A stretch of 9,605 bases of DNA from Candidatus Woykebacteria bacterium RIFCSPLOWO2_01_FULL_43_14 (GCA_001816835.1 MHDB01000009.1:1-9605); one strand, 5' to 3'; positions 1-5,623 are shown, numbered from the stretch's first letter. Notes: generated by a model from the letters alone, not told the origin. Numbers and translations: made by a program.

Positions 1-85
1 CACTGCGAGCGTAAAAGTCATCGACAATTAATCTAATAAGAGTCCTGACAGACTCAGGCACTTCTGGCGTAAATCTGATCCGCAC
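1..85 (-). CDS. Start of a leftward gene, cut by the window edge
   Basis: A minus-strand reading frame opens with GTG at 85-83 and stays open for 28 codons to the window edge, reading MRIRFTPEVPESV and on to RLIVDDFYARS. A purine-rich GGAGAAGG Shine-Dalgarno-like stretch sits a few bases upstream of the GTG, which decides this start. It is divergent from valS and shares with it an intergenic region of about 90 bp. The fragment is too short to assign a family. It is supported by the ribosome binding site and sensible amino-acid composition only. Confidence 0.5.
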   Translation of the reverse strand, partial: MRIRFTPEVPESVRTLIRLIVDDFYARS

Positions 86-138
86 CTAACCTTCTCCTTT
101 CTGTGATCTCACACAGAGTATCTTATTCTAGCACATCC

Positions 139-167
139 TGGCAAGCAAACTCCCAACGTGATAATAT
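139..167 (+). promoter_or_regulatory. Candidate valS promoter (extended -10)
   Basis: TAATAT at 162-167 is preceded by TGA, giving an extended -10 (TGN) arrangement. The hexamer 17 nt further upstream, TGGCAA, is a poor -35. A start about 7 nt after the -10 would fall near 174, only about 3 nt before the valS ATG, so the mRNA would be essentially leaderless. This fits the absence of a Shine-Dalgarno sequence before valS. Confidence 0.4.
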
Positions 168-176
168 TAGCTTCGG

Positions 177-2345
177 ATGGATAAACACTACGATCATAAA
201 GCAAGTGAAGAAAAATGGCTTAAGTTTTGGGACGAAAAAGGTTTTTTCAAAGCAGACACCGATTCACCCAAAAAACCATATAGTCTACTCATCCCTCCCC
301 CCAACGTGACCGGGGCTCTCCATCTTGGCCACGCGATGCAACACTCTATTCTTGATGCCGTAGCGCGCTTCAAACGAATGGAAGGCTATGACGTGTTACT
401 TCTCCCTGGGGTTGACCACGCCGGAATTCAATTTGAAGGGACCCTCAATAAACAGTTGGAAAAAGAAGGCCTCTCCAAACAAAAACTCGGTCGCGAAGAA
501 TGGTTAAAAAGGGCCTGGAAGTTTAAAGAAGACTCCTACAACTCTGTGTCCGCTACCTGGCGAGTGATGGGGCTTAGCGCGGATTGGTCCCGAGAATTAT
601 TTACCTTAGACCCGAAAGTCGAAAAGGCAGTTTTTGAAGAATTTAGCTCCTTTTGGGAACAAGACTTGCTCTACAAAGGAGCCTACATCGTGCAGTGGTG
701 TCCCAAAGACCAAACCGCTATTGAAAGTGTCGAAATGGAGTATGAGGAAAGGAAAGAAAAGCTTTACTTTGTTAAATACAATCTAGCCGGAACAGCCGGG
801 AAAGAGTTTATCACTGTTGCTACTGCCAGGCCGGAAACGATTTACGCTGACGTAGCCATCGCCGTTCATCCAGATGATCCCAAGTACCAAAAATTTATCG
901 GTCGAGAAGCGCGTAAACCCTTATTTGATAAAAATGCCCCTGGAGGAGACCGGGTTAAGGTAATCTCCGATTCTCGGGTGGATAAGGAATTCGGGACAGG
1001 TGCTTTGAAAATCACGCCAGGACACGATCCTTTGGATTACGAAATCGGTAAAGACGCGAACTTGGCCATACTTCATGCTGTTGATAAAACCGGTAGGATG
1101 ACGCCTTTGGCTGGGGACCTTGAGGGGTTAAAGGTTTCGGAGGCTCGAGAGAAAGCCGTTGAAAAACTAACACAAGCTGGCGCCTTAGAAAAGGTCAAGG
1201 ATTATACACACTCCGTGCCAGTTTGTGAACGGTGCAAGACAACTATTGAACCACTTATTTCTGAGGAATGGTTCGTGAAGATGAAACCCTTGTCTGAAAA
1301 AGCCCTTAAGAGGCTGGACGAGGTTAAATTCAGTCCCAAAAACTATGAAACGATTCTTGGCGATTGGATCAAGGACATTCACGACTGGTGTATCTCACGA
1401 CCCCTCTGGTGGGGGTATCGGCTCCCTGTGTGGTACTGCCAAAAGTGCAACCCCAGTCGTAAGGTCGGTAAGCACTTAGACATGGCGGTGTCGCTTAACG
1501 CTCCTGAGAAACCATGTCAAACCTGTAGAGAAAAGCATTGGGTCCAGGATGAGAGCCTATTGGACACTTGGTTTTCATCTGGTCTTTGGCCTTTAGCAAC
1601 TTTGGGTTGGCCTGAACAAACAGGTGAGTTTAAAAAATACTTCCCTTGGAGTTTTGAAATCTCCGCTCCTGAGATCAAATATCTCTGGATTGCCCGCATG
1701 ATCATGCTTTCGGTGTGGTTTACGGATTCAATTCCCTTTAAAAACATGTTTTTCCACGGGATGATCCGCGACTTGGAAGGTCGAAAGTTTTCAAAGTCCC
1801 TCGGCAACGGCATTGACCCTAATGAATTAAGAACTCAATGGGGCACGGACGCGACACGTATGGCACTCTACACCTATTCCGCTCCGGGCAGAGACGGAAG
1901 AGCGTCCCGACAAACCATGGATGAACGAGCGAAAAACTTTCGCAATTTTGGGACGAAGCTCTGGAATATCGGAAACTACATTATCGAGTTAAAACCAGAG
2001 AATCTTACTACTCAGGATAAATCAAACCATCCAGATGACAAGTGGGTTCTAGGAGAACTTGATAAAACAATTCAAAAAGTTACCAAGAGTTTGAACAGTT
2101 TCGATCTGCACTTAGCAACTGACGAAATCTATACTTTTGTCTGGCACACCTTTGCCGATGTGTATATTGAGAAAACTAAGTCGCGACGAGCTGAGGCTCA
2201 GCCAACACTGGAGTATGTTTTCAAAACGTCACTCGAACTCCTCCACCCCTTCATGCCATTTATCACGGAAGAACTCTGGCAACGTCTTCCACATGAGGGG
2301 ACATCTATTTCGGTAGCTCCGTGGCCTACTAAGATTGAATTTTGA
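177..2345 (+). CDS. valS: Valyl-tRNA synthetase, short form
   Basis: Class I aminoacyl-tRNA synthetase that charges tRNA-Val with valine in the cytoplasm and hydrolyses mischarged threonine in an editing domain. The N-terminal catalytic motif PPPNVTGALHLGHAM contains the HIGH-type signature HLGH at residues 49-52. The inserted CP1 editing domain follows (about 190-340, with ATARPETIYADVAIAVHP). Cysteine pairs CERC, CQKC and CQTC look like zinc-binding insertions. The valine-type DTWFSSGLWPLATLGWP segment and the KMSKS equivalent KFSKS (537-541) come next, then an all-helical anticodon-binding domain. At 722 aa it is shorter than typical bacterial ValS (about 880-950), and it ends right after the anticodon-binding domain, so the C-terminal coiled-coil tRNA arm is missing. 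The usual DHAGIATQ motif reads DHAGIQFE. The ATG at 177 matches where ValS proteins normally begin; no clear Shine-Dalgarno precedes it. Confidence 0.95.
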   Translation: MDKHYDHKASEEKWLKFWDEKGFFKADTDSPKKPYSLLIPPPNVTGALHLGHAMQHSILDAVARFKRMEGYDVLLLPGVDHAGIQFEGTLNKQLEKEGLSKQKLGREEWLKRAWKFKEDSYNSVSATWRVMGLSADWSRELFTLDPKVEKAVFEEFSSFWEQDLLYKGAYIVQWCPKDQTAIESVEMEYEERKEKLYFVKYNLAGTAGKEFITVATARPETIYADVAIAVHPDDPKYQKFIGREARKPLFDKNAPGGDRVKVISDSRVDKEFGTGALKITPGHDPLDYEIGKDANLAILHAVDKTGRMTPLAGDLEGLKVSEAREKAVEKLTQAGALEKVKDYTHSVPVCERCKTTIEPLISEEWFVKMKPLSEKALKRLDEVKFSPKNYETILGDWIKDIHDWCISRPLWWGYRLPVWYCQKCNPSRKVGKHLDMAVSLNAPEKPCQTCREKHWVQDESLLDTWFSSGLWPLATLGWPEQTGEFKKYFPWSFEISAPEIKYLWIARMIMLSVWFTDSIPFKNMFFHGMIRDLEGRKFSKSLGNGIDPNELRTQWGTDATRMALYTYSAPGRDGRASRQTMDERAKNFRNFGTKLWNIGNYIIELKPENLTTQDKSNHPDDKWVLGELDKTIQKVTKSLNSFDLHLATDEIYTFVWHTFADVYIEKTKSRRAEAQPTLEYVFKTSLELLHPFMPFITEELWQRLPHEGTSISVAPWPTKIEF

Positions 2346-2350
2346 ATCAC

Positions 2351-2366
2351 GAATTATGAATTATGA
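2351..2366. repeat. Short AT-rich tandem repeat after valS
   Basis: GAATTAT occurs twice in tandem at 2351-2364, followed by GA. It lies between the valS stop and the palindromic repeat. It looks like intergenic low-complexity DNA with no evident function. Confidence 0.4.
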
Positions 2367-2370
2367 CCAT

Positions 2371-2422
2371 GTCATTCTGAACGAAGTGAAGAATCTAGAT
2401 CCTTCGTTTCACTCAGGATGAC
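2371..2422. repeat. 52-bp palindromic intergenic repeat, copy 1
   Basis: The element begins GTCATTCTGA and ends TCAGGATGAC, its arms being imperfect inverted repeats; inner arms CGAAGTGAAG and CTTCGTTTCAC also pair approximately. A second copy at 5034-5085 has the same length and only two differences. Short palindromes of this GTCATTCTGA...TCAGGATGAC type are dispersed in many uncultured bacterial genomes, as I recall. The right end contributes the ATG that starts the TPR gene at 2418. As RNA it would form a hairpin directly before and over that start codon. Confidence 0.85.
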
Positions 2423-2954
2423 AAAAAAAGATAGCATTTTAATCAGTGTGGTACTTTTTATCTTTGCTATGGCGTTAACTTATTGGTTAAACACTGAACA
2501 CCTACTGATTTCTGAGGGTGATGGATACTTATCCCAGAACCTTCCGGCTAAAGCAGTCGAGAAATACGCTCTGGCTGCATCTATTTACCCCTTCAGCCCA
2601 ACTCCTCATCAGAAACTCTCCGAAGTATTCGCAAATGCTAACGATTGGGAAAAAGCTAAAAAAGAAATTCTAATAGCCATCGACCTATCGAAAAACAGCC
2701 AGGAACTCCAGAGTATACTCCTCAGGATCGAATCAGAAATAGCTAAACCTGATCATCTTCGAGTACAGATTGCTTACTGGGAAAACGTAGCTCAGGAAAA
2801 ACCTGATTACCGAGACGCCTGGCTCCAACTCTCTGCTCTCTACTATCAAAATTATCAGGGAGATAAAGCTAAAGAAGCTCTGGCAAAGGCCGAACAAATC
2901 GATCCGAACAACGAAACCATTGGAAAATTAAAACAACTCTACAACCAAAGATAA
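2418..2954 (+). CDS. Membrane-anchored TPR-repeat protein
   Basis: A 178-aa protein. It starts with a short basic N-terminus (MTKKDS), then one hydrophobic segment at about residues 7-24 (ILISVVLFIFAMALTYWL) that would anchor it with the rest outside the membrane. The remainder is helical and shows tetratricopeptide-type units: residues about 30-65 (GDGYLSQNLPAKAVEKYALAA), 66-100, and a clear C-terminal pair around 125-175 (AWLQLSALYYQNYQGDKAKE, then LAKAEQIDPNN). TPR units usually serve as protein-binding scaffolds; the partner is unknown. No in-frame ATG, GTG or TTG lies between the stop at 2364 and 2418, so the ATG inside the palindromic repeat appears to be the real start. The next internal Met would lose the membrane segment. 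No good Shine-Dalgarno is present. It may be co-transcribed with valS. Confidence 0.8.
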   Translation: MTKKDSILISVVLFIFAMALTYWLNTEHLLISEGDGYLSQNLPAKAVEKYALAASIYPFSPTPHQKLSEVFANANDWEKAKKEILIAIDLSKNSQELQSILLRIESEIAKPDHLRVQIAYWENVAQEKPDYRDAWLQLSALYYQNYQGDKAKEALAKAEQIDPNNETIGKLKQLYNQR

Positions 2955-2966
2955 ATAGGTATAAGA

Positions 2967-2995
2967 AAAGCCGAGACAAAATGTCCGGCTTTATT
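2967..2995. terminator. Bidirectional Rho-independent terminator
   Basis: AAAGCCG (2967-2973) pairs with CGGCTTT (2986-2992), continued after one bulged A by GACA (2975-2978) with TGTC (2982-2985), loop AAA. A run of T follows on the plus strand (TTTATT) and the A-rich 5' flank gives U on the minus strand. It lies between the convergent TPR gene and the 117-aa gene, and the stop codon of the latter overlaps the stem end. Confidence 0.85.
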
Positions 2996-3344
2996 CGCGA
3001 GCAGGCGCTAATATCTGAAGCCCTCGCTCATCATCAAACCCAAGAGTGATCATTCTCCCTGAAGTAACTATTGCATTTTCTAAGAGACCCACAGTTTGTA
3101 AGCCTCGATACTCTTTTCCCAGGAAGAACACGCTTCTTCCTTCTTGCAAAGCAAGAACCATCCTCATTACTAAATCAGCTCTTCCCCATTGGAAAGATTC
3201 ATCAGGAGATGCATACCTATAGTCTATCTCCCAAGTTCTGCCTTCTTCAAGTATCTCGTGCAAAAAGTTTATAGGGTTAGTTCCTTCTGCTACCGCCCAC
3301 TCTCTCCCTGCCCAAGAACCTTTTGTAATCTTGATGCGTATCAT
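2991..3344 (-). CDS. Hypothetical 117-aa protein
   Basis: No recognised family. The protein begins MIRIKITKGSWAGREW and ends LGFDDERGLQILAPARE. It has alternating polar and hydrophobic stretches suggesting a mixed alpha/beta fold, a central helix-like DLVMRMVLALQEGR, no membrane segment and no cysteine pairs, so it is probably cytoplasmic. The ATG at 3344 is preceded by a strong Shine-Dalgarno (GGAGGAGAG), unlike most ordinary genes in this window. It is divergent from the hairpin-rich transcription unit and could be functionally linked to it, but nothing in the sequence proves this. Two strong hairpins occur inside it: GGAAGAA with TTCTTCC near 3120-3140, followed by TTCTTGC with GCAAGAA. 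Confidence 0.7.
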   Translation of the reverse strand: MIRIKITKGSWAGREWAVAEGTNPINFLHEILEEGRTWEIDYRYASPDESFQWGRADLVMRMVLALQEGRSVFFLGKEYRGLQTVGLLENAIVTSGRMITLGFDDERGLQILAPARE

Positions 3345-3364
3345 CCGTTCTCTCCTCCGGTCAG

Positions 3365-3370
3365 ATTATA
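3365..3370 (-). promoter_or_regulatory. Candidate -10 box for the 117-aa gene
   Basis: TATAAT read on the minus strand lies about 20 bp upstream of the ATG at 3344. A TTGACA occurs just upstream (3378-3383), but its 7-nt spacing is far too short for it to be the partner -35, and no good hexamer stands at 16-18 nt. Transcription would start close to the Shine-Dalgarno. Weak support. Confidence 0.3.
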
Positions 3371-3425
3371 CACGGAATGTCAACTCCTAGAACCCTCAAA
3401 GTATTACGTATTAGACCTATAGCAC

Positions 3426-3454
3426 TTGACTTTTCGCTTGATTCGTGGTATACT
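3426..3454 (+). promoter_or_regulatory. Strong sigma-70 promoter of the hairpin-rich unit
   Basis: TTGACT (3426-3431) and TATACT (3449-3454) are separated by exactly 17 nt (3432-3448), and TGG before the -10 gives an extended -10. Each hexamer matches 5 of 6 consensus positions. The start would be near 3461. This is the best promoter in the window, and the first start codon with a proper Shine-Dalgarno is 300 nt downstream, so a long structured leader is made first. Confidence 0.8.
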
Positions 3455-3460
3455 ATAGGC

Positions 3461-3760
3461 ATCAATTGAAATAGAAACTCCTATCTAGACAGCCGGAGTG
3501 TAATAAGAACCTGAGCTTTGCTCAGAACCTTGTTTTTAGCCCTCATGGTCTAAAAATGAATTCTATTTCTTATTATTCGCCGGCTGTTTTGCATACTCCC
3601 CTATAGCGCACTACAGCATGTTCTTTGATAAAAACGGTTTGCCTGCAAGAGCCTACTGAGTAGCTATCCTGGCTATTCAGAGGGCCCTTGCAGAAACTGT
3701 AGATCCGAAGAGAGCTTCGGCAGTATCTGACCCCGAAAGGGTGGCCCAGGAGTGTGCGCG
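3461..3760 (+). ncRNA. Structured 5' leader with three-way junction
   Basis: About 300 nt without a convincing gene between the promoter and the first small ORF. Stem CAGCCGG (3490-3496) with CCGGCTG (3580-3586), then an internal loop (AGTG/TTCG), then TAATAAGAA (3501-3509) with TTCTTATTA (3567-3575) enclose two hairpins: CTGAGC/GCTCAG (3511-3525) and TTTTTAG/CTAAAAA (3533-3556). Downstream is a long imperfect hairpin from about 3635 to 3698, including CTGAGTAGC (3656-3664) with GCTATTCAG (3672-3680) and TGCAAG (3644-3649) with CTTGCA (3687-3692). Smaller hairpins follow: CCGAAG/CTTCGG (3705-3720) and ACCC/GGGT (3730-3742). It could be a cis-regulatory leader or an independent RNA. It does not match the tmRNA, RNase P RNA or 6S features I looked for. 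Confidence 0.6.
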
Positions 3761-4174
3761 GTGTATAACCCGCAAAATCGGAGGCCAGTGTTGCCTCCAA
3801 ACACATATCTTTGGATCCCCACAGGGTGGGGATTCGGCGCTCTGGTGGCCATCGCCATCGTGGCGGTGGTCGTGGCGGTCATTTTCGGGTTCGACCGCCA
3901 GAGGGCAAGGACCGAGCTCTCTGCCGTGAGGCAGAGCGAAGCCGGTCTTTGGACGTCGGTACTCTCCTCCAGCGACGATTCGCTGGAGATAAGGGAGACC
4001 GCCCTGCGCGTCCTAGACGCGCTTGACTCGGGGGAAACCCCAGAGTCACTCAGGGCCAAGCTGGCTCTGAGGGCCGCGCTTCGGGAGAACACTCCCGAAA
4101 AGCGGAGGTTTCTCCTCTCCCACGCCTCCCAGGAGACGTGGGCGGATCGTACCATAAAGGACTTCCTCCGCTAA
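3761..4174 (+). CDS. Small membrane protein, first ORF of the hairpin-rich unit
   Basis: Unrecognised protein of 137 aa. The GTG at 3761 is chosen because AGGAG (3748-3752) lies 8 nt upstream; a GTG at 3752 is in frame but overlaps that Shine-Dalgarno. A polar, proline-containing N-terminus (MYNPQNRRPVLPP, about 20 residues) is followed by one strongly hydrophobic segment (FGALVAIAIVAVVVAVIFGF, about residues 25-44). The rest is a charged, largely helical domain (EIRETALRVLDALDSGE, later TWADRTIKDFL). It is probably a single-pass membrane protein with a soluble helical tail; orientation is not obvious. Nearly the whole coding sequence is folded into hairpins, including one with a GTGA loop (3919-3936) and one with a GAAA loop (4024-4048). 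The tail composition looks like real protein, so I favour coding plus structure over chance ORF. Function unknown. Confidence 0.65.
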   Translation: MYNPQNRRPVLPPNTYLWIPTGWGFGALVAIAIVAVVVAVIFGFDRQRARTELSAVRQSEAGLWTSVLSSSDDSLEIRETALRVLDALDSGETPESLRAKLALRAALRENTPEKRRFLLSHASQETWADRTIKDFLR

Positions 4175-4679
4175 CTACGGGGTTAGTCCGAAACGCTTGC
4201 TGGGAAGCGGTAAGTGCGCTTCGCACACCCAGCAATGGGAGAGGTCTGGTGACTGGAGCGGTTGTCATACGACAAACCGAAACTGCTCCAAGGAGGTTCA
4301 CTTCCTCCTCTCTCCCCCACACTTCGCTAAAGCTACGTGTGGTCTTTGACCACATATAAAATAGCGGAGTATCCAAGACAAACGAGGTGGCTTAAGGCAC
4401 CTGGCCTGTCTGAAAAGACACGCAAAATCCTTGAGAAGCTTTTCTCTGTAGCTTGGCTCCCTCACTTTAGTGAGACCAGAGCTGAAACAGAGAGTAAACC
4501 CCTACCCACGAGAGACTCACACCCTAGCGCAAGCTACGGTCGAGTCTCTCATCTCTTAAGCGGTTCATCAGAACCGTCCTAAACCAAGTCTGACTTGGTG
4601 AAGGACCTGATGGGTTGTTTAAGGGAGGACGCAAGCCCAAACAGTTTGTGTTCTACTAAATTTTAGGAGGTTCCAGAAA
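4175..4679 (+). ncRNA. 505-nt structured spacer without a convincing gene
   Basis: No ORF here has both a ribosome binding site and protein-like composition. The stretch is instead full of stems: TTGCTGGG/CCCAGCAA (4197-4204 with 4228-4235) enclosing GTGCG/CGCAC (4214-4226); an arm beginning GGAGC near 4255 and closing GCTCC near 4290, with an inner GTC/GAC helix; GTGTGGTC with GACCACAT around 4340-4357; TGTCT/AGACA with a GAAA loop near 4410-4423; CTCAC/GTGAG near 4460-4475; AGAGACTC/GAGTCTCT (4511-4518 with 4542-4549) enclosing TAGC/GCTA capped by GCAA (4525-4536); CGGTTC/GAACCG (4561-4576); ACCAAG/CTTGGT (4583-4599). It may be an RNA element in its own right within the polycistron. No known RNA class recognised. 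Confidence 0.6.
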
Positions 4680-4687
4680 ATGGAACC
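4665..4687 (+). promoter_or_regulatory. Hairpin occluding the start of the second small ORF
   Basis: The Shine-Dalgarno AGGAGG (4665-4670) stands 9 nt before the ATG at 4680. GGTTCCA (4669-4675) pairs perfectly with TGGAACC (4681-4687) around a GAAAA loop, so the last two SD bases and two of the three start-codon bases lie in the stem and the A in the loop. Translation initiation should depend on melting or protein binding of this hairpin. The geometry resembles the operator hairpin over the replicase start of RNA phages such as MS2; that is an analogy, not homology. Confidence 0.65.
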
Positions 4688-4958
4688 CAAAAGGCGTTTC
4701 GCCACGCAGAAAGATATTCAGGTCGGCTCCGTGGTCACTTACGTGGACACGGAGATCGCCTCGTACGGAAGCACTGATGACATTCTCACCACCGTCTCCT
4801 GCGGGGAGCGTGATATGAAGGTCGTCAGCTTCACCAGCACCGAAGTGGTGTTGATGAGAGTCGGACGTGAAAACGCACGTCCTTACCGGGTATCACGGAG
4901 CCTCTTTGAAGGAGGATTCTGCTACCCCGACTCGTTCGTAGTCCCGATCGGCAACTAG
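4680..4958 (+). CDS. Small beta-rich protein, second ORF of the hairpin-rich unit
   Basis: Unrecognised protein of 92 aa, with a consensus AGGAGG ribosome binding site. A basic start (MEPKRRFATQK) is followed by alternating strand-like segments such as VGSVVTYVD, DMKVVSFTSTEVVLMRV and SFVVPIGN. Together these suggest a compact beta-barrel or sandwich of the size of small nucleic-acid-binding or structural proteins. There is no membrane segment. The coding sequence is strongly folded: CTCCGTG/CACGGAG (4727-4754), CTGATGAC/GTCGTCAG (4774-4828), CAGCACC/GGTGTTG (4835-4853) and GGACGTG/CACGTCC (4863-4882). Function unknown; the occluded start suggests controlled translation, and a protein that binds this RNA would be one reasonable guess. 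Confidence 0.7.
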   Translation: MEPKRRFATQKDIQVGSVVTYVDTEIASYGSTDDILTTVSCGERDMKVVSFTSTEVVLMRVGRENARPYRVSRSLFEGGFCYPDSFVVPIGN

Positions 4959-4983
4959 ACCACAACCGCCGGACGGGACGCCC

Positions 4984-5018
4984 AGAGGCGATCGATTTCA
5001 CGATCGACCGCCTCTTTC
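4984..5018 (+). terminator. Terminator-like hairpin after the second small ORF
   Basis: AGAGGCG (4984-4990) pairs with CGCCTCT (5009-5015), with inner ATCG (4991-4994) and CGAT (5001-5004), followed by a short T run (TTTCCC). The T tract is poor, so termination may be partial, or this may be one more structural hairpin of the unit. Confidence 0.4.
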
Positions 5019-5033
5019 CCTAAGCTAGTCTCT

Positions 5034-5085
5034 GTCATTCTGAACAAAGTGAAGAATCTAGATCCTTCGTTGCACTCAGGATGAC
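5034..5085. repeat. 52-bp palindromic intergenic repeat, copy 2
   Basis: Same length and orientation as the copy at 2371-2422, differing at two positions (a G to A in the left arm and a T to G in the right arm). It lies in the spacer between the second and third small ORFs. It shows that the hairpin-rich unit resides in DNA carrying the same dispersed repeat family as the host chromosome. The two copies form direct repeats about 2.66 kb apart. Confidence 0.85.
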
Positions 5086-5103
5086 AAGGTAGGTTTGCTT
5101 AGG

Positions 5104-5192
5104 AAGAAGCTGAACTTTGTTCAACTTCTTGAACTCTCAAGTTCTACCTGCTAAATCTGCGGAAGCCTAGCTTCCTTAGTTTGGGCAGGTAG
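5104..5192 (+). ncRNA. Consecutive hairpins before the third small ORF
   Basis: Three hairpins follow one another. AAGAAG (5104-5109) and TGAAC pair with GTTCA and CTTCTT (5125-5130) around TTT. GAACT pairs with AGTTC (5131-5144). CTACCTG (5144-5150) pairs with CAGGTAG (5186-5192), enclosing GGAAGC (5161-5166) with GCTTCC (5170-5175). The last stem ends exactly one base before the AAGGG ribosome binding site at 5193-5197, so it may present or mask it. Confidence 0.6.
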
Positions 5193-5204
5193 AAGGGCAT
5201 AAGT

Positions 5205-5528
5205 ATGTTAGTAATGTCAACATCAACGGGAGGTCTTATTGACCTCTGGGAACAAACGCATCGGGGGCGTAACGCAGTCTGCCGTGAGACCCAAATGGTC
5301 GAAGACAGACTAGGTCAGATCCAACGGGACATGAGCCCTCTGTTTCAGGACCTGATTCAATTCCCAGGTCCGCACAGCAGAGGGTCGGGATTGGAATTGG
5401 GCTTGCTCCTCGCTGAGGAAGCCAGTCTAGTTTCATGTCACAATCTTCTAGTCGCCACTCGTGTGGCTCTGGAAGTCTTAGGCGAGGAACTACGCCTCTG
5501 TCTAATGGCCGTTTTTCTCCCAAGCTAA
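5205..5528 (+). CDS. Small helical protein, third ORF of the hairpin-rich unit
   Basis: Unrecognised protein of 107 aa. The ATG at 5205 follows AAGGG (5193-5197) by 7 nt; an in-frame ATG at 5214 is a less well placed alternative. The sequence is mostly helix-forming: a polar first half (IDLWEQTHRGRNAVC, ETQMVEDRLGQIQRD), a proline/glycine-containing linker near residues 53-62, and a leucine-rich second half (LELGLLLAEEASLV, LEVLGEELRLCLMAVFL) that could pack as a helical bundle or lie on a membrane. Stems inside it include GAGGTC/GACCTC (5230-5246), CCCTCTG/CAGAGGG (5336-5384) enclosing GGACCTG/CAGGTCC, and GCCAC/GTGGC near 5454-5467. Function unknown. Confidence 0.6.
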   Translation: MLVMSTSTGGLIDLWEQTHRGRNAVCRETQMVEDRLGQIQRDMSPLFQDLIQFPGPHSRGSGLELGLLLAEEASLVSCHNLLVATRVALEVLGEELRLCLMAVFLPS

Positions 5529-5536
5529 GAGTTCAT

Positions 5537-5617
5537 GGGTGGCGCGACGCATAACACCTGCCAGGTGCAACGCGCCGCCCTTCTCTCTAAGGGATCAAAG
5601 ATCTTTTGGAGAGGAGG
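5537..5617 (+). ncRNA. Spacer hairpins leading into the fourth small ORF
   Basis: GGGTGGCGCG (5537-5546) pairs with CGCGCCGCCC (5571-5580) with one central mismatch, enclosing CACCTG (5555-5560) with CAGGTG (5562-5567). A second hairpin pairs CTCTC (5583-5587) with GAGAG (5609-5613), enclosing GATC (5593-5596) with GATC (5600-5603). Its 3' arm overlaps the first bases of the AGGAGG ribosome binding site (5612-5617) of the next ORF. Confidence 0.55.
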
Positions 5618-5623
5618 ATTTAG

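Noticed and set aside
3365..3383. TTGACA and TATAAT as a minus-strand promoter pair
   Set aside because: The hexamers are only 7 nt apart, so they cannot serve together; only the -10 was kept as a weak candidate.
3461..3760. tmRNA, RNase P RNA, 6S RNA or group II intron
   Set aside because: None of the hallmark sequences seen: no tRNA-like ends, no RNase P core motifs, no domain V, no reverse transcriptase gene.
3885..3903. TTCGA word resembling a tRNA T-loop
   Set aside because: No acceptor stem, anticodon arm or D arm around it; it lies in a stem of the first small ORF.
3673..4155. Minus-strand frame of 160 codons opposite the first small ORF
   Set aside because: It has no ribosome binding site or fitting promoter, is serine/arginine-rich in the way of antisense frames in GC-rich DNA, and lies opposite a frame with SD and a membrane segment.
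4337..4582. Possible 81-aa ORF in the structured spacer
   Set aside because: No Shine-Dalgarno before its ATG, its start lies in a hairpin arm, and the C-terminal composition (Ser/Pro/His) is not protein-like; the sequence is better explained by RNA stems.
2371..5085. CRISPR array or insertion sequence formed by the 52-bp repeats
   Set aside because: Only two copies 2.66 kb apart, palindromic, with no regular spacers and no transposase between or beside them.
5236..5523. Minus-strand frame opposite the third small ORF
   Set aside because: It has no initiation signals and a Pro/Arg/Gly-rich shadow composition, whereas the plus-strand frame has an SD.
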